Shown piece by piece: positions 43,928 through 52,497 of a DNA stretch of 64,000 nt. The position numbers and the translations under genes were made by a program. This DNA comes from Nocardioides sp. CER19 (GTDB lineage: Bacteria; Actinomycetota; Actinomycetes; Propionibacteriales; Nocardioidaceae). How positions within the stretch are numbered: the first letter of the stretch is position 1; every line of letters begins with the position of its first letter. Under the pieces are notes generated by a model that saw only the letters and a program-made list of their open reading frames with translations, had not been told where the DNA came from and did not search any database. The stretch covers positions 1,364,001-1,428,000 of the forward strand of contig NZ_JARVWS010000002.1 in assembly GCF_029846275.1 (NCBI RefSeq), given 5' to 3'.

Positions 43928-45220
43928 ATGTCCGACTTCTGGCTGGTCGTCACCGCCGCCCTGCTCGTCATCCTCGCCGGCCTCTTCTCCGCCGCCGACG
44001 CCGCGCTCGGCGGCTTCTCCACCGCGCGGGCCGAGGAGCTCGCCGAGGAGCGCAAGGCCGGCGCCCAGCGGCTCCTGACCCTGCTCGCCGACCCGCCCCG
44101 CTACCTCAACACCGTCCTGCTGCTGCGGCTGCTCTGCGAGGTCGCGGCCACGGTGCTGGTCGCGCTGGAGCTCTCCGACGCCTACGGCGGCGCCTGGTGG
44201 CCCACGGTCCTCACCGCACTCGCCGTCATGCTCGTGGTCTCGTTCGTCGCCATCGGCGTCGCGCCGCGAACCCTCGGCCGCCAGCACAACGAGCGGGTCG
44301 CGCTGCTCGCCGCCGGGCCGGTCACCGCGATCACCAGCGTCCTCGGGCCGCTGCCGCGACTGCTCATCCTCGTCGGCAACGCGCTCACGCCGGGCAAGGG
44401 CTTCCGCGAGGGCCCCTTCAACACCGAGACCGAGCTGCGCGAGCTCGTCGACCTGGCCGAGGCGTCGTCGCTCATCGAGGGCGACGAGCGCCGGATGATC
44501 CACTCGGTCTTCGAGCTCGGCGACACCACGGCCCGGGCGGTGATGGTCCCCCGCGGCGACGTCATCTACATCGAGCGGCACAAGAACCTGCGCCAGACCA
44601 TGTCGCTGTTCCTACGCAGCGGGTTCTCCCGCATGCCGGTCGTCGACGACAACCTCGACAACGTCGTCGGCGTCGCCTACCTCAAGGACATCGTGCGGCG
44701 GGACTTCGAGGCACCCGACGTGGAGTTCACCCAGCGCGTCGACGAGATGATGCGGCCGCCGTACTGGGTGCCCGACTCGAAGCCGGTCGACGAGCTCCTC
44801 AAGGACATGCAGGCGCGCCGCCAGCACATCGCCATCGTCGTCGACGAGTACGGCGGCACGGCCGGCCTGATCACCATCGAGGACGTCCTCGAGGAGATCG
44901 TCGGCGAGATCACCGACGAGTACGACGCCGGGGACGACTCGCCGCAGGTCGTCGACGAGGGCGTCGTCCGGGTGCCGGCGCGCTTCCAGGTCGACGACCT
45001 CGACGAGCTCGTCGGCGTGGACGTCGAGGAGGAGGACGTCGACTCGGTGCGCGGCCTGATGGCCAAGCACCTGGGCCTCGTGCCGATCCCCGGATCCGTG
45101 GTCGAGGCCCACGGCCTGCGGTTCACCGCCGAGGAGACCGCCGGTCGGCGCAACCGGATCGGCACCGTGCTGATCGAACGACTCGAGAAGGAGCTGTCCG
45201 GAGATGAAGGTGACGGATGA
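43928..45220 (+). CDS. CNNM/CorC-type membrane protein with CBS pair (hemolysin C family)
   Basis: This 430-residue protein has an N-terminal CNNM (DUF21) domain with about four membrane helices (residues 1-180), then a CBS pair beginning near GDTTARAVMVPRGDVIYIE and containing FSRMPVVDDNLDNVVG and VDEYGGTAGLITIEDVLEEIVG, and a C-terminal transporter-associated domain. Such proteins are implicated in magnesium or cobalt efflux; older names call them hemolysins. It overlaps the next gene by four bases (ATGA). Confidence 0.93.
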   Translation: MSDFWLVVTAALLVILAGLFSAADAALGGFSTARAEELAEERKAGAQRLLTLLADPPRYLNTVLLLRLLCEVAATVLVALELSDAYGGAWWPTVLTALAVMLVVSFVAIGVAPRTLGRQHNERVALLAAGPVTAITSVLGPLPRLLILVGNALTPGKGFREGPFNTETELRELVDLAEASSLIEGDERRMIHSVFELGDTTARAVMVPRGDVIYIERHKNLRQTMSLFLRSGFSRMPVVDDNLDNVVGVAYLKDIVRRDFEAPDVEFTQRVDEMMRPPYWVPDSKPVDELLKDMQARRQHIAIVVDEYGGTAGLITIEDVLEEIVGEITDEYDAGDDSPQVVDEGVVRVPARFQVDDLDELVGVDVEEEDVDSVRGLMAKHLGLVPIPGSVVEAHGLRFTAEETAGRRNRIGTVLIERLEKELSGDEGDG

Positions 45221-45555
45221 CTGACCTGTCGGCCGAGGACGGCAAGCTCGTGACCCTGGCCCGCGCGACCCGCGCCCGCACGGGGGCGGCCGAGGGCGCC
45301 GCCGTACGCGACCAGGACGGCCGCACCTACGCCGGGGCCACCGTCTCGCTGCCCTCGCTCTCGGTCTCGGCCGTCGGCGTGTGCGTCGCCATGGCGGTCT
45401 CGTCCGGCTCCACCGGTCTCCAGGCGGTCGTCGTGCTCGGCGACAGCACGGTCAGCGACGCCGACCTCGCCGTCGTCCGCGACTTCGGCGGCTCCGGCGT
45501 GACGGTGCACTCGGGCGACGCCCGGGGCGACATCGCCACGACCACGCTCAGCTAG
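45217..45555 (+). CDS. cytidine deaminase-like protein lacking catalytic motifs (112 aa)
   Basis: The protein has the length and general alpha/beta pattern of a cytidine deaminase: TYAGATVSLPSLSVSAVGVCVAMAVSSG, then LQAVVVLGD. The zinc and catalytic motifs ([HC]AE and PCxxC) are absent, so it is probably inactive as a deaminase. The same position before era in mycobacteria holds a similar small protein. It starts at an ATG overlapping the CorC-like stop, so it belongs to the same operon. Confidence 0.75.
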   Translation: MTDLSAEDGKLVTLARATRARTGAAEGAAVRDQDGRTYAGATVSLPSLSVSAVGVCVAMAVSSGSTGLQAVVVLGDSTVSDADLAVVRDFGGSGVTVHSGDARGDIATTTLS

Positions 45556-45567
45556 GCGGCGTCCATC

Positions 45568-46413
45568 ATGTCGGCCCCGACGAGGATCGCGCTCGGCGTC
45601 CGCGAGGACCTCGGCGCCGACTGCGCGCGCTGCTTCGGGCTGTGCTGCGTCGCGCTGGCGTTCGCCCGCTCCGCCGACTTCCCGGTCGACAAGGCGGCCG
45701 GCGAGCCGTGCGTGCACCTCGACGACGCCGACGCCTGCGGGATCCACGGCGAGCTGCGGCAGCGCGGCTTCAAGGGCTGCACGGTGTTCGACTGCTTCGG
45801 AGCCGGGCAGAAGGTGTCGCGCCACACCTTCGGCGGCCGGTCGTGGCGCGACGACCCGGCGGACGGGGCCCGGATGTTCCAGGTCTTCCCGATCGTGCGC
45901 CGGCTCCACGAGCTGCTCTGGTACCTCGACGGGGCGATCGCGCTCACCGGCGACGGCGACGGCGCGGACGCCCTCCGGCAGCGGTTCGACCACGTCCGCG
46001 CGCTCAGCGACGCATCCCCCGACCGGCTCCTGGCGCTCGACGTCGACGGCGAGTACGCCGCCGCGCGACCGTTGCTGCTGGCCGCCAGCGAGCAAGCCCG
46101 CAACCGCGTGACCCGGCCACCGCGCCGCCGGGACGGGCTTGGTCCGGGACGCGACCTGAGCGGTGCCCGGCTCGCCGGTGCCGACCTGCGCGGCCTCACG
46201 CTCCGGGGCTCGGTGCTGATCGGCGCCGACCTGTCCGGCGCCCGGCTGTCGTGGTGCGACCTGCTCGGCGTCGACCTGCGCGACGCCGACCTGGCCCGGG
46301 CCGACCTCGGCGAGGCGATCTACGTGACCCAGATGCAGGTCGACAGCGCCCGCGGCGACGGCGCGACCGTGCTGCCGCCCGGGTTCGCCCGGCCGACGCA
46401 CTGGACCGCCTGA
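45568..46413 (+). CDS. YkgJ-like cysteine-cluster protein with pentapeptide repeats
   Basis: The 281-residue protein has an N-terminal cysteine-rich domain (CARCFGLCC near 20-28, then further cysteines in CVHLDDADACGIHGELRQRG and FKGCTVFDCFG) resembling metal-chelating YkgJ domains. The C-terminal part (about 190-245) is pentapeptide repeats with the A(D/N)LxG pattern, for example LSGARLAGADLRGLTLRG. Combining these two parts is unusual. AGGCGG precedes the ATG. The function is unknown; metal binding and a protein-mimicking helix are possible. Confidence 0.75.
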   Translation: MSAPTRIALGVREDLGADCARCFGLCCVALAFARSADFPVDKAAGEPCVHLDDADACGIHGELRQRGFKGCTVFDCFGAGQKVSRHTFGGRSWRDDPADGARMFQVFPIVRRLHELLWYLDGAIALTGDGDGADALRQRFDHVRALSDASPDRLLALDVDGEYAAARPLLLAASEQARNRVTRPPRRRDGLGPGRDLSGARLAGADLRGLTLRGSVLIGADLSGARLSWCDLLGVDLRDADLARADLGEAIYVTQMQVDSARGDGATVLPPGFARPTHWTA

Positions 46414-46473
46414 CGCCACCCGACCGGCCCGGTCGCCCTGTTTGTCGTCGCTGCGGGTCGGGCACCCCACGGC

Positions 46474-46713
46474 ATGAGCACTACCGATCCCTTCGACGAC
46501 GCGAACGAGGCCGACGTGGCCGAGCAGCGGCAGGCCATGGACGGCGCAGGCACGGTGGACGAGCCCCAGGTCGCCCCTGACGAGGCGGACGAGGCCGACG
46601 TGCTCGAGCAGGGCGCGACGGTGCAGATCGACGACGACGCCTATCCGCACGCGGCGGAGCAGGACGAAGAGGAGGACGAGCGCTTCGGGCTGGAGGACGA
46701 CGAGGAGGAGTGA
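46474..46713 (+). CDS. small acidic protein (79 aa)
   Basis: The protein is dominated by Asp, Glu and Ala and ends in a run of acids (EEEDERFGLEDDEEE). The motif EADVAEQ near the start recurs as EADVLEQG. Short proteins of this type are common in actinobacteria and of unknown function; it is likely disordered. The start ATG has no strong ribosome site. GTTT and GGGT motifs lie upstream but with wrong spacing for a SigB promoter. Confidence 0.6.
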   Translation: MSTTDPFDDANEADVAEQRQAMDGAGTVDEPQVAPDEADEADVLEQGATVQIDDDAYPHAAEQDEEEDERFGLEDDEEE

Positions 46714-46752
46714 CCGGTCCCGGCCGTCGGTCGGTCATCCGTGCATGTTTGG

Positions 46753-47061
46753 ATGGCGGTCGTGAACGACGCTGAGGATCCCCGTGCCGAGCTGCTGCGA
46801 CTGCGGTCGAGCATCGACAACCTCGACGCGGCACTGGTCCACCTGCTCGCCGAGCGCTTCAAGTGCACCGCCGAGGTCGGTCGGCTCAAGGCCCGGGCGG
46901 GCTTCCCGCCGGCGGACCCCGCCCGCGAGGCGGTCCAGATCGAGCGGCTGCGCCGGCTCTCCGAGGAGAGCGGGCTCGACCCGGTGTTCGCCGAGAAGTT
47001 CCTCGCGGTGATCATCGCCGAGGTGATCCGCAACCACGAGACGTTCGCCCGCGAGGAGTGA
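46753..47061 (+). CDS. chorismate mutase (AroQ type)
   Basis: About 102 residues form the three-helix AroQ fold: LLRLRSSIDNLDAALVHLLAERFKCTAEVGRLKA, with the conserved Arg, Asp and Lys positions, and a final helix ending VIRNHETFARE. It converts chorismate to prephenate for phenylalanine and tyrosine synthesis. Three starts are possible (GTG 46741, ATG 46753, GTG 46762); 46753 is a compromise, and 46762 has a GGA upstream. No other aromatic-pathway gene is nearby. Confidence 0.85.
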   Translation: MAVVNDAEDPRAELLRLRSSIDNLDAALVHLLAERFKCTAEVGRLKARAGFPPADPAREAVQIERLRRLSEESGLDPVFAEKFLAVIIAEVIRNHETFAREE

Positions 47062-47079
47062 CTCGACGCGGGCCGCTGG

Positions 47080-47331
47080 TCACTCCAGCGGGAGCGTCCC
47101 CAGCTCGACGGTGATGTGGATGCCGTCCTCCTCGCGGTAGGCGGTCAGCCCGGTCATCGTCGCGATGTCCGACTTCTTGGCGCGCATGTGCTCGAGCAGC
47201 GCCTCGATGGCCAGTGCGAGCCGCGCCTGGGTGACGGGCTTGCTGCGCCACTTCACCTGGTTGTTCTCGAAGTAGGGCCAGGCCTTCTCGGCCAGGGTCG
47301 CGATCGCGTCACGCTCTGCAGCGGTCGACAC
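47080..47331 (-). CDS. hypothetical protein (83 aa)
   Basis: The product reads from the GTG at 47331, which follows GAGGAGA at good spacing. It is a compact helical protein with a terminal beta segment (YREEDGIHITVELGTLPLE). I do not recognise the family. It is convergent with chorismate mutase and divergent from tmsA. A longer frame to 47511 crosses the tmsA start and is rejected. Confidence 0.6.
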   Translation of the reverse strand: MSTAAERDAIATLAEKAWPYFENNQVKWRSKPVTQARLALAIEALLEHMRAKKSDIATMTGLTAYREEDGIHITVELGTLPLE

Positions 47332-47440
47332 GGCATCTCCTCGCTCGGCGGGGTGTGTGGGGCGCCATGAGGATAGAGGAGGAGACGGGGTCCCACGCCA
47401 TCGGCCGCCGACCCGGGACCCGGACGGAAAGCCGAGGGAG

Positions 47441-47446
47441 TAGGTT
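47441..47446 (+). promoter_or_regulatory. -10 box, leaderless tmsA transcript
   Basis: TAGGTT, seven bases, then the GTG at 47454. This fixes the tmsA start over a frame open further upstream. Confidence 0.6.
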
Positions 47447-47453
47447 GACGAGA

Positions 47454-48830
47454 GTGACGAGCGGCCCCATCCAGTCCCTTGCCTGGCGGCAGCACGAAGA
47501 GGCGGTGGCACGGCTGCGGTCGTCGTACGCCGCCATCCCGGCCGGAGCGCCGGTCCGGCTCGCCAAGCGCACCACGAACCTGTTCCGCGCGCGGACGGCG
47601 TCGACGGCCCCCGGGCTCGACGTCAGCGGGCTGGTCGGCGTCATCGAGGTCGACGCCGACGGGCAGACCGCCGATGTCCAGGGCATGTGCACCTACGAGG
47701 ACCTCGTCGACGCGACCCTCCCGCACGGGCTGATGCCCTATGTCGTCCCGCAGCTGCGCACGATCACGCTCGGCGGCGCCGTCACGGGCCTCGGCATCGA
47801 GGCGACCAGCTTCCGCAACGGGCTGCCGCACGAGTCGGTCGTGGAGATGGACGTCTTCACCGGTGCGGGCGACGTCGTCACCACCAAGCCGGGCGACGAC
47901 CTGTTCGAGACGTTCCCCAACTCCTACGGCAGCCTCGGCTACGCGACCCGGCTGAAGATCAAGCTGGAGAAGGTGCCGAGCTTCGTGCGGCTGCGGCACG
48001 TCCGCTTCGACGACGCCGAGCGGCTCGCGACGGCGATCGCCCAGATCACCGCCGACCAGCACTTCGACGGCACCCGGGTCGACGGGCTCGACGGCGTCGC
48101 GTTCGCACCGGGGGAGTACTACCTGACGCTGGCGACCTGGACCGACACCACCGGCGGCGACACCCCGAGCGACTACGCCGGGCAGCAGGTCTACTACCGC
48201 TCGATCCAGGAGCGGACCACCGACCTGCTCACGATCTACGACTACATCTGGCGCTGGGACACCGACTGGTTCTGGTGCTCGGGCGCGTTCGGTGCGCAGA
48301 ACCCGACGATCCGACGGTTCTGGCCGCGCCGCTACCGCCGCAGCGACGTCTACATGAAGCTGCTCGGGCTCGACCGGCGCTTCTCCATCGCCGACCGGCT
48401 CGACCGTCGTGCCGGTCGCCCGCTGCGCGAGCGCGTCGTCCAGGACATCGAGGTGCCGGTCGAGAACCTGCCGGCGTTCCTCGAGTGGTTCGACGACGAG
48501 GTCGGTATGCGACCGGTGTGGCTGTGCCCGCTCGTGGCGCGGCAGAAGTGGCCGTCCTACCCGCTGGAGCCCGGCGAGATCTACGTCAACGTCGGCTTCT
48601 GGGGCACCGTCCACGTGGGCCCCGACGCGACGAACGGGCCCAAGAACCGCGCGATCGAGACCAGGGTCCACGAGCTCGGCGGCCACAAGTCCCTCTACTC
48701 CGAGGCGTTCTACGACCAGGACACCTTCGACGACCTCTACGACGGCGCCAACCTGGCCGCCGTGAAGGCGAAGTACGACCCCGACGACAGGCTCACGAGC
48801 CTCTATGACAAGGCGGTGAAGAAGCGGTGA
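47454..48830 (+). CDS. tmsA: FAD-binding oxidoreductase for 10-methyl fatty acid synthesis (TmsA/BfaA-like)
   Basis: The 458-residue protein has an FAD_binding_4 domain related to delta-24 sterol reductases: VIEVDADGQTADVQGMCTYEDLV, then LGGAVTGLGIEATSFRNGLPHESV. It is immediately followed, with a four-base overlap, by a cyclopropane-synthase-like methyltransferase. This pair matches TmsA-TmsB (BfaA-BfaB), which make 10-methyl branched fatty acids such as tuberculostearic acid: TmsB adds a 10-methylene group and TmsA reduces it. The pathway assignment rests on pairing and family. Confidence 0.82.
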   Translation: MTSGPIQSLAWRQHEEAVARLRSSYAAIPAGAPVRLAKRTTNLFRARTASTAPGLDVSGLVGVIEVDADGQTADVQGMCTYEDLVDATLPHGLMPYVVPQLRTITLGGAVTGLGIEATSFRNGLPHESVVEMDVFTGAGDVVTTKPGDDLFETFPNSYGSLGYATRLKIKLEKVPSFVRLRHVRFDDAERLATAIAQITADQHFDGTRVDGLDGVAFAPGEYYLTLATWTDTTGGDTPSDYAGQQVYYRSIQERTTDLLTIYDYIWRWDTDWFWCSGAFGAQNPTIRRFWPRRYRRSDVYMKLLGLDRRFSIADRLDRRAGRPLRERVVQDIEVPVENLPAFLEWFDDEVGMRPVWLCPLVARQKWPSYPLEPGEIYVNVGFWGTVHVGPDATNGPKNRAIETRVHELGGHKSLYSEAFYDQDTFDDLYDGANLAAVKAKYDPDDRLTSLYDKAVKKR

Positions 48831-50119
48831 CCCACAACATCGCAGGCACGATCAACGGATTCTTCGATGGGGGGCTGCCGATCCGGCTCACCGCCTTCGA
48901 TGGCAGCGAGTCGGGCGACCTGGGGTCGCCGTACGGCCTCGAGGTCCTCAACCAGCGCGGGCTGCAGTACATCCTGACCGCGCCGGGTGACCTGGGCCTG
49001 GCCCGCGCCTACGTCAGCGGTGACTTGGAGCTGCACGGGACGCACCCGGGCGACCCCTACCCGCTGCTCTCGCTGATCCTCAGCAAGACGAACTTCGCCC
49101 GGCCCTCCATCCCCGACATGGTCGGCCTGGTGCGGAGCCTGGGCATCGCCAACTTCAACCCGCCGAAGCCGCCGCCGCAGGAGCACCTGCCGGCCTGGCG
49201 CCACCGCGTCGAGGGCCTGCGCAGCGTCGTCGGCTGGGGCCGCCACTCCCAGGCGCGCGACGCCGACGCCATCCACCACCACTACGACGTCTCCAACACG
49301 TTCTACGAGTACGTCCTCGGCCCGTCGATGACCTACACGTGCGCGGTCTTCCCGACCGCCGACGCCACCCTCGAGGAGGCGCAGGAGAACAAGTACGACC
49401 TCATCTGCCGCAAGCTCGACCTCAAGCCCGGCCAGCGGCTGCTCGACCTCGGCTGCGGCTGGGGCGGGATGGTGCGGCACGCGGCCAAGCACTACGGCGT
49501 CAAGGCGCTCGGCGTCACGCTGTCGCGCGAGCAGGCCACCTGGGCGCAGGAGGAGATCAAGCGACAGGGCCTCGACGACCTGGCCGAGGTGCGGTTCTCC
49601 GACTACCGCGACGTGCGCGAGGGCGACTTCGACGCCGTCAGCTCCATCGGGCTCACCGAACACATCGGCGTCCGCAACTACCCGGCGTACTTCGGCTTCA
49701 TCCGCGACAAGCTCAAGCCGCAGGGCCGGATGCTCAACCACTGCATCACCCGCGACGAGAACCGGCACCAGGCCAGCGCCGGGGCGTTCATCGACCGCTA
49801 CGTCTTCCCCGACGGCGAGCTGATCGGCTCCGGCACGATCGTCACCGCCGTCGAGAACGAGGGGCTCGAGGTCCAGCACCACGAGAACTTCCGGCTGCAC
49901 TACGCCAAGACGCTGATGGGCTGGAACAAGAACCTCGTCGACCACTGGGACGAGGCTGTCGCCGAGGTCGGGCTCGGCACCGCCAAGGTGTGGGGCCTCT
50001 ACATGGCCGGCTCGCGGCTCGGCTTCGAGCGCAACATGATCCAGCTGCACCACGTGCTCGCGACCAAGACCGTCGACGGCGTGTCGGACTACCCGCTGCG
50101 CCACGAGTTCGGGGCCTGA
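48827..50119 (+). CDS. tmsB: SAM-dependent fatty acid methyltransferase (TmsB/BfaB-like, cyclopropane synthase family)
   Basis: This 430-residue enzyme has an N-terminal domain of about 130 residues and a methyltransferase core with IHHHYDVSNTFYEYVLG, the SAM motif LLDLGCGWGGM near residue 206, and the late SIGLTEHIG segment. The family adds a methylene carbon across the double bond of membrane phospholipid oleate. With TmsA the product would be 10-methyl stearate. The GTG start overlaps the tmsA stop (GTGA). No tmsC follows; the next gene is a PPOX protein. Confidence 0.85.
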   Translation: MTHNIAGTINGFFDGGLPIRLTAFDGSESGDLGSPYGLEVLNQRGLQYILTAPGDLGLARAYVSGDLELHGTHPGDPYPLLSLILSKTNFARPSIPDMVGLVRSLGIANFNPPKPPPQEHLPAWRHRVEGLRSVVGWGRHSQARDADAIHHHYDVSNTFYEYVLGPSMTYTCAVFPTADATLEEAQENKYDLICRKLDLKPGQRLLDLGCGWGGMVRHAAKHYGVKALGVTLSREQATWAQEEIKRQGLDDLAEVRFSDYRDVREGDFDAVSSIGLTEHIGVRNYPAYFGFIRDKLKPQGRMLNHCITRDENRHQASAGAFIDRYVFPDGELIGSGTIVTAVENEGLEVQHHENFRLHYAKTLMGWNKNLVDHWDEAVAEVGLGTAKVWGLYMAGSRLGFERNMIQLHHVLATKTVDGVSDYPLRHEFGA

Positions 50120-50187
50120 GCGTCGTTCTTCGGCGACCCTGTTCGTAGGGAGGGTGAGACCACCTCGCACTCCCGAAGGAGAGGGCC

Positions 50188-50721
50188 ATGAAGACGAAGA
50201 ACCTCGCAGCGGCGATCGGTGCTCCCACGATGGACTGGGAGCCTGTGCGCGCCCGGCTCGACGCCGGCTTCGACCAGGGGCCGGGGTCGCAGCCGGGCGA
50301 CCCCGGGCGCCACTCGACCTGGGTGTCGACCGTCAACGCCGACGGCGGCCCGCACGTCAACGCGGTCGGGGCGGTGTGGCTCGACGACCACTTCTACGTC
50401 GTCACCGGGCCGGGCACCCGCCGCGGTCGGAACCTCGCACGAGACCCGCGCTGCGCCGTCTCCCTGTCGGTCCGCGAGTTCGACCTCGTGGTCGAGGGTC
50501 GGGCGGTGCGGGTCCTGGGCGAGGAGCTCGCGCGGATCGCGGCGCACCACCACGACCGCGGCTGGCCAGCGGAGGTGGACGAGTCCGGTGAGGGCCTGAC
50601 GGCGCCGTTCAACGCCCAGTCCGCGGGCCCGGCTCCGTGGCACGTGCACCGGATCGAGGCCACCTCCGCGCAGGCGGTGCAGTGCGTCGAGCCGTACGGC
50701 GCCACGCGCTGGACGTTCTGA
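50188..50721 (+). CDS. pyridoxamine 5'-phosphate oxidase-family protein
   Basis: This 177-residue protein has the split-barrel flavin fold: STWVSTVNADGGPHVNAVGAVWLDDHFYVVTGP, then NLARDPRCAVSLSVREFDLVVEGRAVRV. Members bind FMN or F420. A GAAGGAGAGG ribosome site precedes the ATG. It probably acts as an oxidoreductase on an unknown substrate. A relative lies at 62955 but the two are only distantly alike. Confidence 0.82.
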   Translation: MKTKNLAAAIGAPTMDWEPVRARLDAGFDQGPGSQPGDPGRHSTWVSTVNADGGPHVNAVGAVWLDDHFYVVTGPGTRRGRNLARDPRCAVSLSVREFDLVVEGRAVRVLGEELARIAAHHHDRGWPAEVDESGEGLTAPFNAQSAGPAPWHVHRIEATSAQAVQCVEPYGATRWTF

Positions 50722-50766
50722 CCCGGGATGATCAGGGCCGGATCGGGCCGGCGGCTCAGCCGCGGC

Positions 50767-50772
50767 TAGCCT
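50767..50772 (+). promoter_or_regulatory. -10 box, leaderless SIP transcript
   Basis: TAGCCT, six bases, then the GTG at 50779. Confidence 0.5.
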
Positions 50773-50778
50773 TGGCGG

Positions 50779-51558
50779 GTGAGTGTCAGGGCGGAGCAGT
50801 ACGACGCGGAGGTGATCAGCCGCGAGGAGCTCTCGCCGCACCTGGTGCGGGTGGTGCTCCACGTCCCCGGGTTCGTCTCGACGGGGGTCCCGGACGAGTG
50901 GGTCGGGCTGGTCGTGCCAGGGCAGTTCCAGTCCCGCTACTACACCGTCCGGTCGTACGACGCTTCGCCAGGGCCCGGGCACACGCGACTGACGCTCGAC
51001 ATCGTGGTCCACGCGACCGGGCTGGTCACCGAGTGGGCGGCCCGGTCGGAGATCGTGGGGGAGACCGTCACGATCACCGCGCCGAAGGGGTCCTTCGAGC
51101 AGCCGCCCGGTGCCCAGTGGCTGATGCTGGTCGGAGACCTGACGGCGCTGCCGGCGATGGCCCGGATCGCGTCCGAGACGACGCTGCCGACCCGCATCTG
51201 GGCCGAGGTGCCCGACGTCGACGAGCTCGCCGACTACCTCCCGGGATCGGCCGACGTCACCTGGCTCGCCGGGCACGGCGACCAGCTGGCGGCGACGGTC
51301 GAGGGGCTGGCGTGGCCCGAGGGGGAGGGCTACTTCTGGATGGCCGGCGAGTCGGCGCAGATGCGGGCGATCCGCAAGCACCTGATGCGCGAGCGACGGC
51401 TGCCCAGTCACGCCTACGACGTGATGGGGTACTGGCGGTCCAGCGTGGGCCGGCAGCCGCGCAAGGTCGACCCAGGCCCCATCTACAGGGCGGGCAAGGC
51501 GGCCGGCCTCACCGACGAGCAGATCTGGCAGAACTACGACGAGGCGGCGGACACGTGA
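50779..51558 (+). CDS. siderophore-interacting protein (FAD/NAD(P)H ferric reductase)
   Basis: This 259-residue protein has the SIP FAD-binding motif SRYYTVRSYD, then LDIVVHATGLVTEWAARSEIV and a C-terminal NAD(P)H-binding domain with YFWMAGESAQMRAIRKHL. Such enzymes reduce ferric iron bound to siderophores inside the cell. No siderophore uptake or synthesis genes are nearby, and no obvious iron box precedes the start. It overlaps era by four bases, an unexpected pairing that may put era under this promoter as well. Confidence 0.88.
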   Translation: MSVRAEQYDAEVISREELSPHLVRVVLHVPGFVSTGVPDEWVGLVVPGQFQSRYYTVRSYDASPGPGHTRLTLDIVVHATGLVTEWAARSEIVGETVTITAPKGSFEQPPGAQWLMLVGDLTALPAMARIASETTLPTRIWAEVPDVDELADYLPGSADVTWLAGHGDQLAATVEGLAWPEGEGYFWMAGESAQMRAIRKHLMRERRLPSHAYDVMGYWRSSVGRQPRKVDPGPIYRAGKAAGLTDEQIWQNYDEAADT

Positions 51559-52487
51559 GCTCAGAGGCAGACACCTTCAGGAGCGGATTCGTCTCGTTCG
51601 TCGGCCGGCCCAACGCGGGGAAGTCGACCCTCACCAACGCGCTGGTCGGGACCAAGGTGGCCATCACCTCCGACAAGCCGCAGACGACGCGCACGGTCGT
51701 CAGGGGCATCGTGCATCGCGCGGACGGCCAGCTCGTGCTGGTCGACACCCCCGGCCTGCACCGCCCGCGCACCCTGCTCGGTGAGCGCCTCAACGACCTC
51801 GTCGAGGCGACCTGGACCGAGGTCGACGTGGTGGCGATCTGCTTCCCCGCCAACGAGAAGATCGGCCCGGGCGACCGGCGGATCGCCGAGAACGTCTCCA
51901 AGCTGAAGAAGGGCATCAAGCGGGTCGCGGTCGCCACCAAGACCGACCTGGCGAGCCCGGAGCGGATCGGCGAGCACCTGCTCGACATCCAGGCGCTCGG
52001 TGCCGACCTCGGCATCGAGTGGGCGGAGATCGTGCCGGTCTCGAGCAAGGCCGGGGACCAGATCGGCCTGCTCGCCGACCTGCTCGTGGCCCTGCTCCCC
52101 GAGGGTCCGCCGCTCTACCCGGAGGGCGACCTCACCGACAGCCCCGACGAGATCCTCGTCGGCGAGCTGATCCGGGAGGCGGCCCTGGACGGCGTACGCG
52201 ACGAGCTCCCGCACTCCATCGCGGTCGTCGTGGAGGAGATGGGGCTGCGTGAGGACAGGCCCGAGGACAAGCCGTTGATGGACGTGCACGCCAGCCTCTA
52301 CGTCGAGCGCGACTCCCAGAAGGGGATCGTCATCGGTCACAAGGGCTCGCGGCTCAAGGACGTCGGCAAGCGGGCCCGCCTCCAGATCGCCGAGCTTCTC
52401 GGGGTGCCGGTCTTCCTCGACCTCCACGTGAAGATCGCCAAGGACTGGCAGCGCGACCCGCGCCAGCTGCGCAAGCTGGGCTTCTGA
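51555..52487 (+). CDS. era: GTPase Era
   Basis: The 310-residue protein has G1 GRPNAGKST, G3 DTPG and a C-terminal KH domain (ERDSQKGIVIGHKGSRLKDVGKRARLQIAELL). The G4 motif reads TKTD in place of NKxD. Era helps assemble the 30S subunit. Its usual actinobacterial partners CorC and the deaminase-like gene lie about 6 kb upstream, and recO is not the downstream neighbour. The GTG start overlaps the SIP stop. Confidence 0.95.
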   Translation: MSSEADTFRSGFVSFVGRPNAGKSTLTNALVGTKVAITSDKPQTTRTVVRGIVHRADGQLVLVDTPGLHRPRTLLGERLNDLVEATWTEVDVVAICFPANEKIGPGDRRIAENVSKLKKGIKRVAVATKTDLASPERIGEHLLDIQALGADLGIEWAEIVPVSSKAGDQIGLLADLLVALLPEGPPLYPEGDLTDSPDEILVGELIREAALDGVRDELPHSIAVVVEEMGLREDRPEDKPLMDVHASLYVERDSQKGIVIGHKGSRLKDVGKRARLQIAELLGVPVFLDLHVKIAKDWQRDPRQLRKLGF

Positions 52488-52497
52488 CGCCGATCGA

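Noticed and set aside
46441-46473. SigB-type promoter (GTTT and GGGT) before the small acidic protein
   Set aside because: The spacing is 11 bases instead of 14-16 and the GGGTA core is incomplete.
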